NCBI RefSeq assembly: GCF_009712035.1
Contig: NZ_VILB01000013.1
Coordinates: 447,483-511,482, forward strand
Length of the DNA: 64,000 bases
Origin: Anabaena sp. UHCC 0187
GTDB lineage: Bacteria; Cyanobacteriota; Cyanobacteriia; Cyanobacteriales; Nostocaceae
Reading direction: 5' to 3'
Part shown: positions 44,742-55,695 of the stretch, piece by piece
Numbering within the stretch: the first letter of the stretch is position 1
Layout of the letters: each line of letters begins with the position of its first letter
Notes under the pieces: generated by a model
Databases searched by the model: none
What the model was told of the DNA's origin: nothing
The model's input: only the letters and a program-made list of their open reading frames with translations
Translations under genes and position numbers: made by a program

Positions 44742-45176
44742 CTAAAGTTCCTTACTACTAAGTATGCCATCTAGAATAAGTTTAGGTATAATCTCCTGAT
44801 AAATTTCTTCTGCTCGGTTAACTGCTTGCTCTGCTTGAGTTTGATTCCAAAGTCCTGATTGATCATAGCGTCTTTCTGGATGATCTTTATCTAGCACAGT
44901 TCCCGTTGTTCGAGAAGCTGGCAGTTGCATATCAAGCACTGGATACATTAAGCGTAGTCTATCCATTGCTTTACCTTGAAGTTCTGTTAAATCATGACCA
45001 TACTTTTTAACTGCTGTTTTACCTTCAGGAATATATACTTCTACTAATACTTTAAACCCACATTCAACGACATAACCCGCAAGATATACCGCATTATCCC
45101 ATCGTTGCTTATCTAACAATATTTTCGCATCATGTAAATGCCTTCCTGCTGCTTGTGGAAAAGAATCTTCTGACAA
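44742..45176 (-). CDS. HEPN-like protein, first gene of the three-gene module
   Basis: A 144-residue helical protein. HLHDAKILLDKQRWDNAVYLAGYVVECGFKVLVE is typical of the HEPN fold found next to MNT nucleotidyltransferases, and YGHDLTELQGKAMDRL follows. HEPN proteins are often RNases of toxin systems, but the R-x4-6-H catalytic motif is not evident here, so it may be an adaptor or substrate rather than a nuclease. No MNT gene is adjacent; the downstream partners are two ATPases. The start is ATG 45176. A lone HEPN with this operon layout is not one I can match to a named system. Confidence 0.7.
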   Translation of the reverse strand: MSEDSFPQAAGRHLHDAKILLDKQRWDNAVYLAGYVVECGFKVLVEVYIPEGKTAVKKYGHDLTELQGKAMDRLRLMYPVLDMQLPASRTTGTVLDKDHPERRYDQSGLWNQTQAEQAVNRAEEIYQEIIPKLILDGILSSKEL

Positions 45177-45270
45177 AATTACTCCTTAATAATTGCTTTC
45201 AAAAAAATATATGAATCCCAAATATGAGTCCGCACAGGCGGACTTTTAATCAATAAAATCAACCCATCAA

Positions 45271-46305
<1,035 letters not shown>

Positions 46306-46310
46306 TTAGT

Positions 46311-46346
46311 TGTCAGTTGTCAGTGGTCAGTTGTCAGTTGTCAATT
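46311..46346. repeat. Heptanucleotide (STRR-like) repeats upstream of obgE
   Basis: Tandem GTCAGTT/GTCAGTG units followed by GTCAATT, the same family as at 1371-1417, lying between obgE and the upstream Mo-nitro_C gene. Confidence 0.75.
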
Positions 46347-46375
46347 ACGCTAACAATTGACTACTAACAACTAAT

Positions 46376-47050
46376 TTAAATATAAGGTGTAACATCCTCG
46401 CCACAGTCATCTGCTAGATAGGAAAGGGCGCGGAAGCGTAAACCTACCATTTGTTCATAAAGGGGGTTAATTTTACACAGTGGGGGAATATGAACGATTT
46501 TCCGGCCAAATAGAGTTACGTCTCTTTCAAAGGGACACTGGGAAGGAATCATCTTACACAAAAACCGGGCAACTCTGGGATCTTGAATATCCAAACCGTC
46601 TAACCAGTGACGCAAGGGACTTAAAGCGTCTGGGTGTGGGGCTTGAAGTCCAGCCGATGGGAAATCGTTTGTTTGTGCGGTATCTTCTAGGGTATGACGT
46701 AAGGCTGTGAGTAAACTTTCTTGCAGTTCTAATTTTTGACACAATTGCTGAAGCAAGTCATCTTCACTCGGAGAATATATACCATCAGCGATCGCTACCA
46801 TTACCGCTGTCCGCAAGAAATTTTCCGCTACAGGCGTACCTTTACCCAATATAGCCGCTAATTCATCTGGTTCAATGATCTCCAGGGAATCCCAGTTAAT
46901 CGAAGGGGCTAGTTCATCTTTGGTAAGATTAGTAATTAATTCCTGTTCTTGAGTATCAAAATTACCATCAGCCCAAGCAATAGTCAGTAATCCACGTAAC
47001 CAAGCAATAATTTGTTCGTTACTGTAAGGGGTTTGAGCAGTAGTTGTCAT
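46376..47050 (-). CDS. TerB-like protein with Mo-nitrogenase-type C-terminal domain (PF06967)
   Basis: A 224-residue protein in two parts. Residues about 8-130 form an acidic helical, TerB-like domain with two related segments (IAWADGNFDTQEQELI and VAIADGIYSPSEDDLL). Residues about 145-224 match the Mo-dependent nitrogenase C-terminal domain: RHWLDGLDIQDPRVARFLCK, PSQCPFERDV, HIPPLCKINPLYEQM and RALSYLADDCGEDV. This domain was first noted at the end of some NifH-like proteins and occurs alone in many cyanobacteria; its role is unknown. It contains Cys pairs that could bind metal. It precedes obgE in the same direction, with a repeat array between. Confidence 0.85.
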   Translation of the reverse strand: MTTTAQTPYSNEQIIAWLRGLLTIAWADGNFDTQEQELITNLTKDELAPSINWDSLEIIEPDELAAILGKGTPVAENFLRTAVMVAIADGIYSPSEDDLLQQLCQKLELQESLLTALRHTLEDTAQTNDFPSAGLQAPHPDALSPLRHWLDGLDIQDPRVARFLCKMIPSQCPFERDVTLFGRKIVHIPPLCKINPLYEQMVGLRFRALSYLADDCGEDVTPYI

Positions 47051-47319
47051 AAAAACTCAGTCCTTGTAATTTTTATTAGTCAATATTAAGTTAGCCTGAA
47101 AAGGACTAAAGTTCTGTACATTTAACTGGCAAAAATAAAGGAATTTAGCTTGAGTTGAGCGACTCTTAACCCAACATAATCAGGAATTTTTTTGGGTTTC
47201 CTTACGTCAACCTAACCTACGAGATAACGACTTTTTAGCCTTAACTAAGCAGTATTGATTCACAACGGCATAAAATATGGATATAATTGATTATATTTAT
47301 CATTAATTAGGTATAAAGT

Positions 47320-48453
47320 ATGTTCTGCTTTGGGATTGAACATGAAGTTGCTTTTCTCAATGATCAAGGGAAGTTTGCAGATTTCCATAATACAAAATTT
47401 GCAGATTTTCAGCAAATTGTTGATAAATTACCTATCTATCCCACTGACTACCCACAATTAAGAGTTGGTGATGCTGGGATTAAAAAAAAGCGTTGGTATA
47501 TTGAAGGATTTGAGAGATTTAGCGATTCTGAAGAAGTAATTGACTGCGTAGCCAAAGGCATCGAAATTAGAACAACTATTCACTCTACTATTCAAGGAGC
47601 AATTGATGAATTAACCGCAAGTTTTGTTTTATTGAGTGATGTTGCGGCTAATTTTGGGCTTTCGCCAGTTTTAGCTAGTTTTAACCCCTATACTTGCGTA
47701 TTTAAACCACAACCTCCATTAAATGATTTTGAAATTAGGCAATTACAAGCTTATCCAGATGAACAAACTGCCCATATTTATATGGTTTCCTATGGACCAG
47801 ATTTAAATATTTCCATGGCAAATTTATCTACTGAAAGGTTAATTGATATTGGTAAAAAGTTAACTTATTACAGCCCTTACATTATTCCTTTTAGTTATAG
47901 TTCCCCATTCTATAATGGTGGTTTATGGGCAGGTTTATCAGTGAGAACGTTTATCAGAACTGGAAAAAGATCAGCAACATTAGTTTTTGTAGAAACAGCA
48001 GAAGAATTAATTAAAAGTGTGCCTTCATTAACAAAAATTGCCCGCATTCCCTCAGAAGTAGGACGGATAGAATTTAAAGCTTGTGATAGTTGTGATAATT
48101 TTGCTATTTATGCGGGTTTATTAGCTTTATTAAAAGGTTTAGTATTAGATGAAACTTTACCAGGTAGAGCTATTATACCTGATGCTAATTTACACCAAAT
48201 TTCGGCAAAATACGGGTTTGAAAATGAAGACATTTTCCTTAATTCTACAAAAATTTTACAAGTTGCTGAAATTGCTCTTAAAGATGATCCTGATCTTGAA
48301 TTTTTAACCCCACTGAAAGTAATTTTATCCGAGAAAAAAACAAAATCTCATGAATTAATTAAATTATTCCAAAATTTAGGTTCAATTGAAGCCACTCTCA
48401 AGAAAACTTATATAGCAGGAGTCAGGACTCAGGAGTCAGGAATCAGGAGTTAA
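47320..48453 (+). CDS. GCS2-like (glutamate-cysteine ligase type) protein
   Basis: A 377-residue protein. The N-terminal FGIEHEVAFL matches the G-x-E-x-E start of carboxylate-amine ligases, CAKGIEIRTTI and GRIEFKACDSCDNF resemble later metal-binding strands of the GCS2 fold, and SYSSPFYNGG lies between them. It differs from the standard cyanobacterial GshA family, so the amide-forming reaction and substrate are uncertain. The last dozen residues (AGVRTQESGIRS) are translated from a heptanucleotide repeat array, implying the original stop codon was lost or moved. The start is ATG 47320 after an AT-rich leader. Confidence 0.6.
   Translation: MFCFGIEHEVAFLNDQGKFADFHNTKFADFQQIVDKLPIYPTDYPQLRVGDAGIKKKRWYIEGFERFSDSEEVIDCVAKGIEIRTTIHSTIQGAIDELTASFVLLSDVAANFGLSPVLASFNPYTCVFKPQPPLNDFEIRQLQAYPDEQTAHIYMVSYGPDLNISMANLSTERLIDIGKKLTYYSPYIIPFSYSSPFYNGGLWAGLSVRTFIRTGKRSATLVFVETAEELIKSVPSLTKIARIPSEVGRIEFKACDSCDNFAIYAGLLALLKGLVLDETLPGRAIIPDANLHQISAKYGFENEDIFLNSTKILQVAEIALKDDPDLEFLTPLKVILSEKKTKSHELIKLFQNLGSIEATLKKTYIAGVRTQESGIRS
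48418..48451. repeat. Heptanucleotide (GGAGTCA) repeats at the 3' end of the GCS2-like gene
   Basis: Units of the GAGTCAG type run through the last coding bases and across the stop codon. Confidence 0.7.
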
Positions 48454-48565
48454 GAATCTCTTTTTGTATGGCTTTTATCGTAGATTCTTTATATCCTTTA
48501 AGTGCATACCACCATAGTAGGGAATAGGGAAAAGAACAAGTATTTGGCAATTTAGCAATGACGAA

Positions 48566-50398
48566 TTACCTTTTCTTTTCCTCCTTTTCCTGACTAGGTG
48601 GAATTTGTTCAAGAGGAATTAGTGCTTCCATAACAGTCTTAACAATTGGTGCAGCTACAGTAGAACCATAGGCATTTTCTCCCTTTGGTTCATCCACAAC
48701 TGCAAAAACTACATAACGGGGAGATTCTACTGGCAAAATAGCGACAAAGCTGGTAATTCTTGCACCTTTAATATATCCACCATTAGGACTAGCTTTTTGG
48801 GCTGTTCCCGTTTTCCCACCAATCCGATATCCGGAAATTTTCGAGGCTTTACCAGTACCCACACTCACTACTGTTTCCATCATTTCCACAACCTTTTGAG
48901 TAGTTGTGGCTGAGAAAATTTGCCGTGGTGCTGGGAGAGTCAGTGAATAGTGCGTTACTCCTTGACTATCAATTAGTCCCCGGACTACATGAGGTGTAAC
49001 TAATTTGCCCCCATTAGCTAATGCACCGTGTAGTTGTACCAGTTGTAATGGAGTTAGAGAAAAGCCTTGTCCAAAAGATGTCGTAGCTGGTTCAATGGCT
49101 GAAGAGATAAATTGTTCTTGACTTTTTAGTTGACCCCTAACTTCAAAGGGTAAATCTGTCTCAACTTTTTGTCCTAGTCCTAAACGTTCTAGCCAGTTGT
49201 AGTATATGGATGGTTTTATTCTTTGAATAATTCTGACCATGCCAATGTTACTAGAAGTTTGTAAAATTTCAGGAATAGTTAATCGTCTATATCCAGTTTT
49301 TTCCGCATTTTTGATTGTATGTGTTCCGATTTTAATAGAACCAGGATCTTCAAATGTATCATCCGGTTTGATTGCGCCATTTTCGAGAGCGATCGCTATA
49401 TTTACAGGTTTAAATGTTGATCCAGGCTCATAAAGATCCGCTACAGTCCAGTTTCTAAACAAAGAAATATCAAAGTTAGAATATTGATTGGGATTATAGG
49501 TAGGCTGAGAAATCAAAGCCAGTATAGAACCATCAATAGCATCCATGACAATCACTGCGCCCCGTTTAGCACTAAATTTAGTGATCTGTTTTTTCAAAGC
49601 TTCACGCGCCACCCGTTGCAACCGACTATCAATAGTTAATTGCATTTTTAAATCATCAGAATTCAGAAATCCTTCTGGAGCATGATCAGGCATCAATGAC
49701 CCATTACCGGATTTACTCATCCGCACTGTTTGCCCAGAACGTTCTAATAACTTATCCTGACTATATTCCACACCAGCTTGGCCACGACGGTCAAGATTAA
49801 CATAGCCCACCACATCTGCCACCAAATCATCTTGGGGATAAAATCGAGAGTATTTTTGAATAAACTCAAACCCATTCAAGCGTAGCGATATCAACTTATC
49901 AGTAATATCTTCTGAGACACCAGAAGCTAATAAAATTCCACTTTTTTTACTTTGAAAAATTTTAATTAAATCAGCCTTTTCTCTGCCAATAATAGGAGCA
50001 ATTTTTTCGGCAATTTCCTCCTGGGACTGATCAAAAAACTTAGGATGGGTATATACATTATAAATAGGACGGTCAATAGCCAATACATTATTACCCCGAT
50101 CCACTACCGGACGACGGGGTATATACGGGCGTAAATTAACCATTTGCTGGTTTCTTGCCCTCTGAGTCAGCTTTTTTCCTTGAACAATTTGTAACCAGTA
50201 CAAGTTAAATATTAACCCTACCATAGCAATCATTAACACACCCCATACAGTAAACAGTCGTAATTTAATGTTGGGTGGATTTTCTGGTATTTTTGGATCA
50301 ATATTTCTTGGTTGAGGTGGTTTAGAGAACTTTCGTTGTCGTCTGAATTCTAAATTACGTAAGTTCCGGAATTTTGTGTTAATTGATGACTTCGGCAT
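48566..50398 (-). CDS. ftsI: Class B penicillin-binding protein, FtsI (PBP3)-like
   Basis: Septal peptidoglycan transpeptidase, 610 residues. A basic cytoplasmic N-terminus is followed by one membrane helix (about residues 50-72, VLMIAMVGLIFNLYWLQIV). The dimerisation (PBP_dimer) domain carries RPYIPRRPVVDRGNNVLA. The transpeptidase domain has S-x-x-K as EPGSTFKPV (about 327-335), S-x-N as SSNIG, and KTG as GGKTGTAQ. The order ftsL-like then ftsI is the standard division arrangement and supports FtsI over an elongation PBP2. The Pro/Glu/Lys-rich tail is unconserved. Confidence 0.9.
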   Translation of the reverse strand: MPKSSINTKFRNLRNLEFRRQRKFSKPPQPRNIDPKIPENPPNIKLRLFTVWGVLMIAMVGLIFNLYWLQIVQGKKLTQRARNQQMVNLRPYIPRRPVVDRGNNVLAIDRPIYNVYTHPKFFDQSQEEIAEKIAPIIGREKADLIKIFQSKKSGILLASGVSEDITDKLISLRLNGFEFIQKYSRFYPQDDLVADVVGYVNLDRRGQAGVEYSQDKLLERSGQTVRMSKSGNGSLMPDHAPEGFLNSDDLKMQLTIDSRLQRVAREALKKQITKFSAKRGAVIVMDAIDGSILALISQPTYNPNQYSNFDISLFRNWTVADLYEPGSTFKPVNIAIALENGAIKPDDTFEDPGSIKIGTHTIKNAEKTGYRRLTIPEILQTSSNIGMVRIIQRIKPSIYYNWLERLGLGQKVETDLPFEVRGQLKSQEQFISSAIEPATTSFGQGFSLTPLQLVQLHGALANGGKLVTPHVVRGLIDSQGVTHYSLTLPAPRQIFSATTTQKVVEMMETVVSVGTGKASKISGYRIGGKTGTAQKASPNGGYIKGARITSFVAILPVESPRYVVFAVVDEPKGENAYGSTVAAPIVKTVMEALIPLEQIPPSQEKEEKKR

Positions 50399-50481
50399 GA
50401 GAGCAACATATAGTTGACGTAGTTAGGGAATAGGTAAGAATTTTACCAATGACCAATGATCCATTAAAATTACGAATTATT

Positions 50482-51144
50482 TTAATATCCTAGTGGTGAT
50501 GGAGGTTCTGGTTGTGGTTGAGAGGTTGAGAATGACGAATTGGGATTATTGTCAGAAGATGTCGGTGCTAAGAAAATTGTCCCCTCCGCAGTCGGTGATA
50601 CCATTGCTGTATCAGGCTTTTCTGCTTCCTGTGCCATTTTGCTAGTTAGTGCAGCATTGGCAGTATTTAACTGTCGCTCATGACGTTGCAAGCTTTGTAG
50701 TTTGCGGTAAGACTGACTCCAAAGCTCTTGGGAATATACTGTCCAACCATAAGCTATTAATGTCGCTACTACTAATAAAAATACTAACACTGATGAATAG
50801 CGATTGACTGTATATAGACGTAGCAGCCATACAGGTATATTCCCAGTATTGCCCATCACTGGTACACTTGCACTTGATTGCCCATTGGCATAAGTAGTTG
50901 GTTTTTTAGCTGTTTCTGCGGTTGCAGTCCGTATTGCTGTGTTATTTCTGCGAGAAACTGTAAAATTTAGCCAAGCATTGCGGAGACTGGGCGATTTGAC
51001 CGCTACCTGTTCACTACCCAGCCGGGAGGAACTCTGTGTTTTTTTATCCAGACTCCGAGAACGTCGCTTATTCAATGACAAAGGAGAATTGCGCCGGAAC
51101 CAAGTATTTTTGGCGGAAACCGCTGATTTACGTTCAACAACCAT
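50482..51144 (-). CDS. FtsL-like division protein
   Basis: A 220-residue bitopic protein. The N-terminus is long and basic (about 115 residues, Ser/Arg/Lys-rich). One membrane helix follows (about 119-140, SSVLVFLLVVATLIAYGWTV), then a short coiled coil (SYRKLQSLQRHERQLNTANAAL), and a Pro/Ser-rich periplasmic tail. Topology, size of the coil and position 83 bp upstream of ftsI match FtsL, which with FtsB and FtsQ activates FtsI. Sequence identity in this family is always low, so the call depends on layout and context. No ftsL symbol is given for that reason. Confidence 0.7.
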   Translation of the reverse strand: MVVERKSAVSAKNTWFRRNSPLSLNKRRSRSLDKKTQSSSRLGSEQVAVKSPSLRNAWLNFTVSRRNNTAIRTATAETAKKPTTYANGQSSASVPVMGNTGNIPVWLLRLYTVNRYSSVLVFLLVVATLIAYGWTVYSQELWSQSYRKLQSLQRHERQLNTANAALTSKMAQEAEKPDTAMVSPTAEGTIFLAPTSSDNNPNSSFSTSQPQPEPPSPLGY

Positions 51145-51408
51145 AATTTTTCTGATGGTAAATACTGTATCTTCGGTGATGATTGGATTTTTCCTAAAGT
51201 TACATTTTCAGATCAAGAATTGAAGTTATTCTAACGTTTACGAAAGCTTAAATTATCACAGATTTATATTACATATAATCTACACAAGTGTTACAAATCG
51301 AAATGGGTTGAAATATATAATCAGAAAGCAGTTAAAAAAAATCAATAAATAAGGTATCTTATTCAACAGGTGAATGATTTTATTGCCACAATTGGTGAAA
51401 GAGGAGTT

Positions 51409-51609
51409 ATGAAGACAAAAATTTTTGGTTTGGCTCTAATGTTAAGTTTGGCTACTATGCTCGGAGCTTGTGACGGTGGTGGTGAACCCGCTGGTACTAC
51501 CAGTTCTCCAGCAGCTACAACAGGTGGCGAACCAGCAGATACTGGTTCTACCCCCCCAGCTACAACATCTCCCGCAGCTACAACATCTCCCGCAGCTACT
51601 CCAAATTAG
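51409..51609 (+). CDS. Small lipoprotein with Pro/Ala/Thr repeats
   Basis: A 66-residue protein. The ATG at 51409 has AGAGGAG just upstream, while the frame from 51370 lacks a site. The signal peptide ends in a lipobox LGAC (Cys about residue 21), after which the mature part is low-complexity: GGEPA repeats, then SPAATTSPAAT. It probably acts as an outer- or inner-membrane lipid-anchored spacer; no function is known. The 3' part contains a 15-bp direct repeat (CTCCCGCAGCTACAA type). Confidence 0.7.
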   Translation: MKTKIFGLALMLSLATMLGACDGGGEPAGTTSSPAATTGGEPADTGSTPPATTSPAATTSPAATPN

Positions 51610-51851
51610 TACAGGGTAATACATCAACTCTTTTTGGGTAGTTGGCATCTTTAAAAATTATTTTCTACAAAACTCTACTGAGCAAGTTAGGATAATTTGT
51701 GGATAAAGACTAAAGATTCAACTGCCTAATGGTATCAAGTTGAGTAAAAAAGAAGAACATTAATCAGGTTTTACTTCTGGGCTAGATTTAATTCTCGCCC
51801 AGTTTGATTTTTTTATACTCGTTTTGTCAGTAACCAAGTTAATATCAATGT

Positions 51852-52520
51852 ATGTTGTTACTGCAATTTAGTACATCTCATTATTGTCGCAAAGCCAGAT
51901 TGGCATTGGGTTATAAAGGAATTAGTTATCAGACTGAGGATCTCACTCCAGGGCTGCATATTTTGAAGGTAAAGCCCTTAACAGGGTTAACGACACTACC
52001 TGTCCTATTACCCCAAATTGTCGGACAACCCCAAGCAATCGCTGACTCTACGGAAATTTTCAAATTTTTAGAAAGCTATCAACCTGAACCTGCTCTATTT
52101 CTACCCAATTCAGCACAGCAAGCTCAAGCTGCTATGCTAGAAGATTGGTTAGATGAAAGCATAGGAACAGCAACTAGGTTTGTATATTATCAATTTCGGG
52201 CTGGGGAAGGTAAAGCAATTGACCCATCACTATTTAGCCAAATGGTGATTAAGGTAGTCAGACAACAATATGGGATTAATGATAATACTGTAGTATTAGC
52301 GCAAAAAAGACTTGCCAATGCTTTGTCAGTATTATCAACATATTGGCAAAAAAGTGACTATTTAGTGGGTAGCAGCTTGAGTATAGCTGATATTGCAGCG
52401 GCAGCTTTGTTGAGTCCTTTAGCATTGATTCCTGATTATCGTCAGCAATATCCACAGGTTTTTGAACGGATTATCAATATCCACCAATTGTGTGCTGAAC
52501 CATTACCACCAGGACTTTAG
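51852..52520 (+). CDS. Glutathione S-transferase family protein
   Basis: A 222-residue GST-like protein. The thioredoxin-fold N-terminus has LLQFSTSHYCRKARLAL, with a Ser/Cys pair near the usual active site, TTLPVLLP with the cis-Pro, and IADSTEIFKFLE (about residues 62-73). The helical C-terminal domain ends with YLVGSSLSIADIAAAALL, the N-capping box of GSTs. The substrate is unknown. It is followed 60 bp later by a small exported protein in the same direction. Confidence 0.85.
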   Translation: MLLLQFSTSHYCRKARLALGYKGISYQTEDLTPGLHILKVKPLTGLTTLPVLLPQIVGQPQAIADSTEIFKFLESYQPEPALFLPNSAQQAQAAMLEDWLDESIGTATRFVYYQFRAGEGKAIDPSLFSQMVIKVVRQQYGINDNTVVLAQKRLANALSVLSTYWQKSDYLVGSSLSIADIAAAALLSPLALIPDYRQQYPQVFERIINIHQLCAEPLPPGL

Positions 52521-52580
52521 GAATTAAAAATTAGAAATTAAAAATTAAAAAAATAGCACTCAGAACTTAAAGATAAATTT

Positions 52581-52894
52581 ATGAAACGCATACTGCTGGT
52601 TATTTTGAGCGTTACTACTAGCATTTTAGTGGTGTTAGTGGGTCATAGTGGTAAAGCAGTGGTGGCATTAACACCACAGGAAGATATACCAGAGGAAATA
52701 TTGCGAACAGAGATTATTCTAGCAGCGCGATCGCCCATTGATGGTAGAATCCTTACGCCCGGAGAATATGCCGAATTGCAAGCACAAATCCAAATAAGTC
52801 CACCACCACGTTTAGATGCTAGTATACGCGACAAAATATTTTTGCTGCAACTACGCAAAGCATTATTACAAATTTTCCCATTTTTAAGTATTTA

Positions 52895-52895
<1 letters not shown>
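52581..52895 (+). CDS. Small exported hypothetical protein
   Basis: A 104-residue protein with an N-terminal signal peptide or anchor (RILLVILSVTTSILVVLVG). The remainder has TPQEDIPEEILRTEIILAARSPIDGRILTPGEYAELQ and a hydrophobic helical end. I recall similar small proteins being common in cyanobacteria without an assigned role. It lies downstream of the GST gene, possibly in the same transcript. Its stop codon abuts a heptanucleotide repeat array. Confidence 0.7.
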
Positions 52896-52996
<101 letters not shown>

Positions 52997-53158
52997 AAAT
53001 ATCCCAACCCGTTGGACTGATTTCACCACTGAGAAGAATCTGTACAGATTCTGATGTAGGATAACGGTGGCGACAAAAATGCAAATAAATGCAAAGAATA
53101 TATATAGATTTTAAAAAAGTAGATTTAGTCAATTACCATATTTCACATAGGTAGCTTC

Positions 53159-55450
53159 ATGTCCATCACCACAGTCGCCCCTGAACAGGTTAATCGCATT
53201 GTTGGCAATCAACATCACGATCCCTTTGAAATTCTGGGTTCTCATCTCGTCGAGCAAAATGGTAAAACTGTCTGGGCTGTGCGAGCCTACCTACCAAATG
53301 CCAGTGCTGCATGGGTAGTAATTCCAGAGGAACGGAAAGAATACCCCATGGATACAGTGCATGATCCTCACTTTTTTGAATGCACCATTGAAACCGCAGA
53401 ACTGAAAAATTATCAGTTACGCATTCAAGAAGGGGAACATGAGCGGGTAGTTAATGATCCTTATGCCTTCCGGTCTGCCCACTTAACAGAATTTGATCTA
53501 CATTTATTTAGTGAAGGCAATCATCACCGCATTTACGAGAAATTGGGAGCGCACCCCACAGAAGTAGATGGTGTTAAAGGGGTTTATTTTGCTGTTTGGG
53601 CCCCCAATGCTAGAAACGTTTCCTTATTGGGAGATTTTAACCTGTGGGATGGACGCAAACACCAGATGCGGAAAGGACACACAGGGATTTGGGAATTATT
53701 TATTCCCGAAATCGGTGTAGGGGAACATTATAAATATGAAATCAAAAATTTTGAAGGGCATATTTACGAAAAATCTGATCCCTATGGTTTCCAGCAAGAA
53801 CCACGGCCAAAAACCGCATCTATTGTTACCGACTTAAATTCCTACAAATGGAATGACGAAGAATGGATAGAAAAGCGGCGGCACAGTGACCCCTTAAGCC
53901 AACCCATTTCCGTTTATGAAGTCCATTTAGGTTCTTGGCTACACGCTGCTAGTGCTGAACCTGCCAAATTAGCCAATGGGGAAAACGAAGCTGTAGTTGT
54001 CGTTTCCGAACTAAAAACCGGCGCACGGTTTCTAACTTATCGGGAATTAGCAGATAAACTCATTCCCTACGTCAAAAAATTAGGATATACCCATTTAGAA
54101 CTGTTACCAATTGCCGAACATCCCTATGATGGTTCTTGGGGATATCAAGTAACCGGTTACTATGCTCCTACCTCCCGCTTTGGTACTCCCGAAGACTTCA
54201 TGTATTTCGTGGATGAATGCCATAAAAATGGTATTGGTGTAATTGTAGACTGGGTTCCCGGTCACTTCCCTAAAGATGGACATGGTTTAGCCTTCTTTGA
54301 TGGTAGTCACCTGTATGAACACTCTGATTCCCGCAAAGGTGAACATAAGGAATGGGGGACTTTAGTATTTAACTACAATCGCCATGAAGTCCGTAATTTC
54401 TTGGTAGCTAATGCCCTGTTCTGGTTTGATAAATACCACATTGACGGAATTCGTGTTGATGCTGTTGCTTCCATGATCTACCTTGACTATTGCCGAGAAC
54501 CAGGAGAATGGTTGCCTAATGAATACGGTGGTAGAGAAAATTTAGAAGCTGCGGATTTTTTACGTCAAGTTAATAGTTTACTGTTTAGTTATTATCCTGG
54601 TGTGCTTTCTATTGCGGAAGAATCTACATCTTGGCCAATGGTATCTTGGCCTACCTATACAGGCGGATTGGGCTTTAATTTAAAATGGAATATGGGTTGG
54701 ATGCACGATATGCTGGATTACTTCAGCATGGACCCGTGGTTTCGTCAGTTCCATCAAAATAACATCACCTTTAGTATGTGGTATAACCACAGCGAGAATT
54801 TCATGTTAGCTCTGTCCCATGATGAAATCGTCCATGGTAAGAGTAATATGATCGGTAAAATGCCGGGTGATGAATGGCAGAAGTTAGCTAATATCCGTTG
54901 TTTATTTGCTTATATGTTCGCTCACCCCGGTAAGAAAACCATGTTTATGAGCATGGAATTTGGACAGTGGAGTGAGTGGAATGCTTGGGCTGATTTGGAT
55001 TGGCATCTATTACAGTATGAACCACACCAACGGTTAAAAGATTTTTTCCAAGCTCTTAACCATTTTTACCGTTCTGAACCGGCTTTATATACTCAAGATT
55101 TTGACCAAGCAGGGTTTGAGTGGATTGATTGTACTGATAATCGTCATAGTGTGGTTTCTTTTGTCCGTCGTGACAAGAATTCTGGGGATTTTATGATCGT
55201 GGTTTGTAACTTTACGCCTCAACCCCATTCTCACTATCGCATTGGTGTTCCCGAAAAGGGTTTTTATACTGAGTTGTTCAATAGTGATGCTCGTCAGTAT
55301 GGCGGTAGTAATATGGGCAATTTAGGTGGTAAGTGGACTGATGATTGGTCTTTGCATAATCGTCCTTATTCCTTAGATTTGTGTTTACCTCCTTTGGGCG
55401 TATTAATGCTGAAGCTGGATAAACAGAAATCTGCACAGGTAATGGAATAA
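53159..55450 (+). CDS. glgB: 1,4-alpha-glucan branching enzyme
   Basis: Forms alpha-1,6 branches in glycogen. The protein has 763 residues, full length for the GH13_9 group with an N-terminal extension. Residues about 1-110 form the N1 domain, then a CBM48 domain ([20 protein letters not shown]). The GH13 barrel has conserved regions [20 protein letters not shown], region [11 protein letters not shown], region [17 protein letters not shown] with the Asp nucleophile (about 442), region III SIAEEST with the Glu acid/base, and region [13 protein letters not shown]. All catalytic residues are present. The start is ATG 53159. Confidence 0.97.
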   Translation: MSITTVAPEQVNRIVGNQHHDPFEILGSHLVEQNGKTVWAVRAYLPNASAAWVVIPEERKEYPMDTVHDPHFFECTIETAELKNYQLRIQEGEHERVVNDPYAFRSAHLTEFDLHLFSEGNHHRIYEKLGAHPTEVDGVKGVYFAVWAPNARNVSLLGDFNLWDGRKHQMRKGHTGIWELFIPEIGVGEHYKYEIKNFEGHIYEKSDPYGFQQEPRPKTASIVTDLNSYKWNDEEWIEKRRHSDPLSQPISVYEVHLGSWLHAASAEPAKLANGENEAVVVVSELKTGARFLTYRELADKLIPYVKKLGYTHLELLPIAEHPYDGSWGYQVTGYYAPTSRFGTPEDFMYFVDECHKNGIGVIVDWVPGHFPKDGHGLAFFDGSHLYEHSDSRKGEHKEWGTLVFNYNRHEVRNFLVANALFWFDKYHIDGIRVDAVASMIYLDYCREPGEWLPNEYGGRENLEAADFLRQVNSLLFSYYPGVLSIAEESTSWPMVSWPTYTGGLGFNLKWNMGWMHDMLDYFSMDPWFRQFHQNNITFSMWYNHSENFMLALSHDEIVHGKSNMIGKMPGDEWQKLANIRCLFAYMFAHPGKKTMFMSMEFGQWSEWNAWADLDWHLLQYEPHQRLKDFFQALNHFYRSEPALYTQDFDQAGFEWIDCTDNRHSVVSFVRRDKNSGDFMIVVCNFTPQPHSHYRIGVPEKGFYTELFNSDARQYGGSNMGNLGGKWTDDWSLHNRPYSLDLCLPPLGVLMLKLDKQKSAQVME

Positions 55451-55514
55451 TCCTGTAGGGTGGGCATTGCTCACCCTATACAGCACTTCCCGGTGTTATG
55501 AGGTGTAAGAACCC

Positions 55515-55695
55515 CACCCCCAACTGGTGGTGTCATGATATCCGATAATGCTTGAGGAATGGTTTCTTTAGATTCTGGGGGGTATTCTGTATAGTTAAAG
55601 TTTGCCCATTGTTGATCTAGAGTGTGGGTTTTTAGTTGTTTGATGGTGCGATTTAGGAAGAATTCGTTTTCGCCAAAGTATAAGTGTGTTCGCAT
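55515..55695 (-). pseudogene. Truncated holA (DNA polymerase III delta) N-terminal fragment
   Basis: From Met 55695 the reading THLYFGENEFFLNRTIKQL...WANFNYTEYPP...ALSDIMTPPVGGG matches the start of HolA proteins (Y-x-G-E-x-x-F, N-Y-x-x-x-P, MTPP-x-G-G). After about 60 residues it breaks off into repeat DNA related to the ACCCCACCCCC leader seen at 32170. The ATPase-like remainder is missing, so this is a partial duplicate or remnant, not the working delta subunit. Confidence 0.7.
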
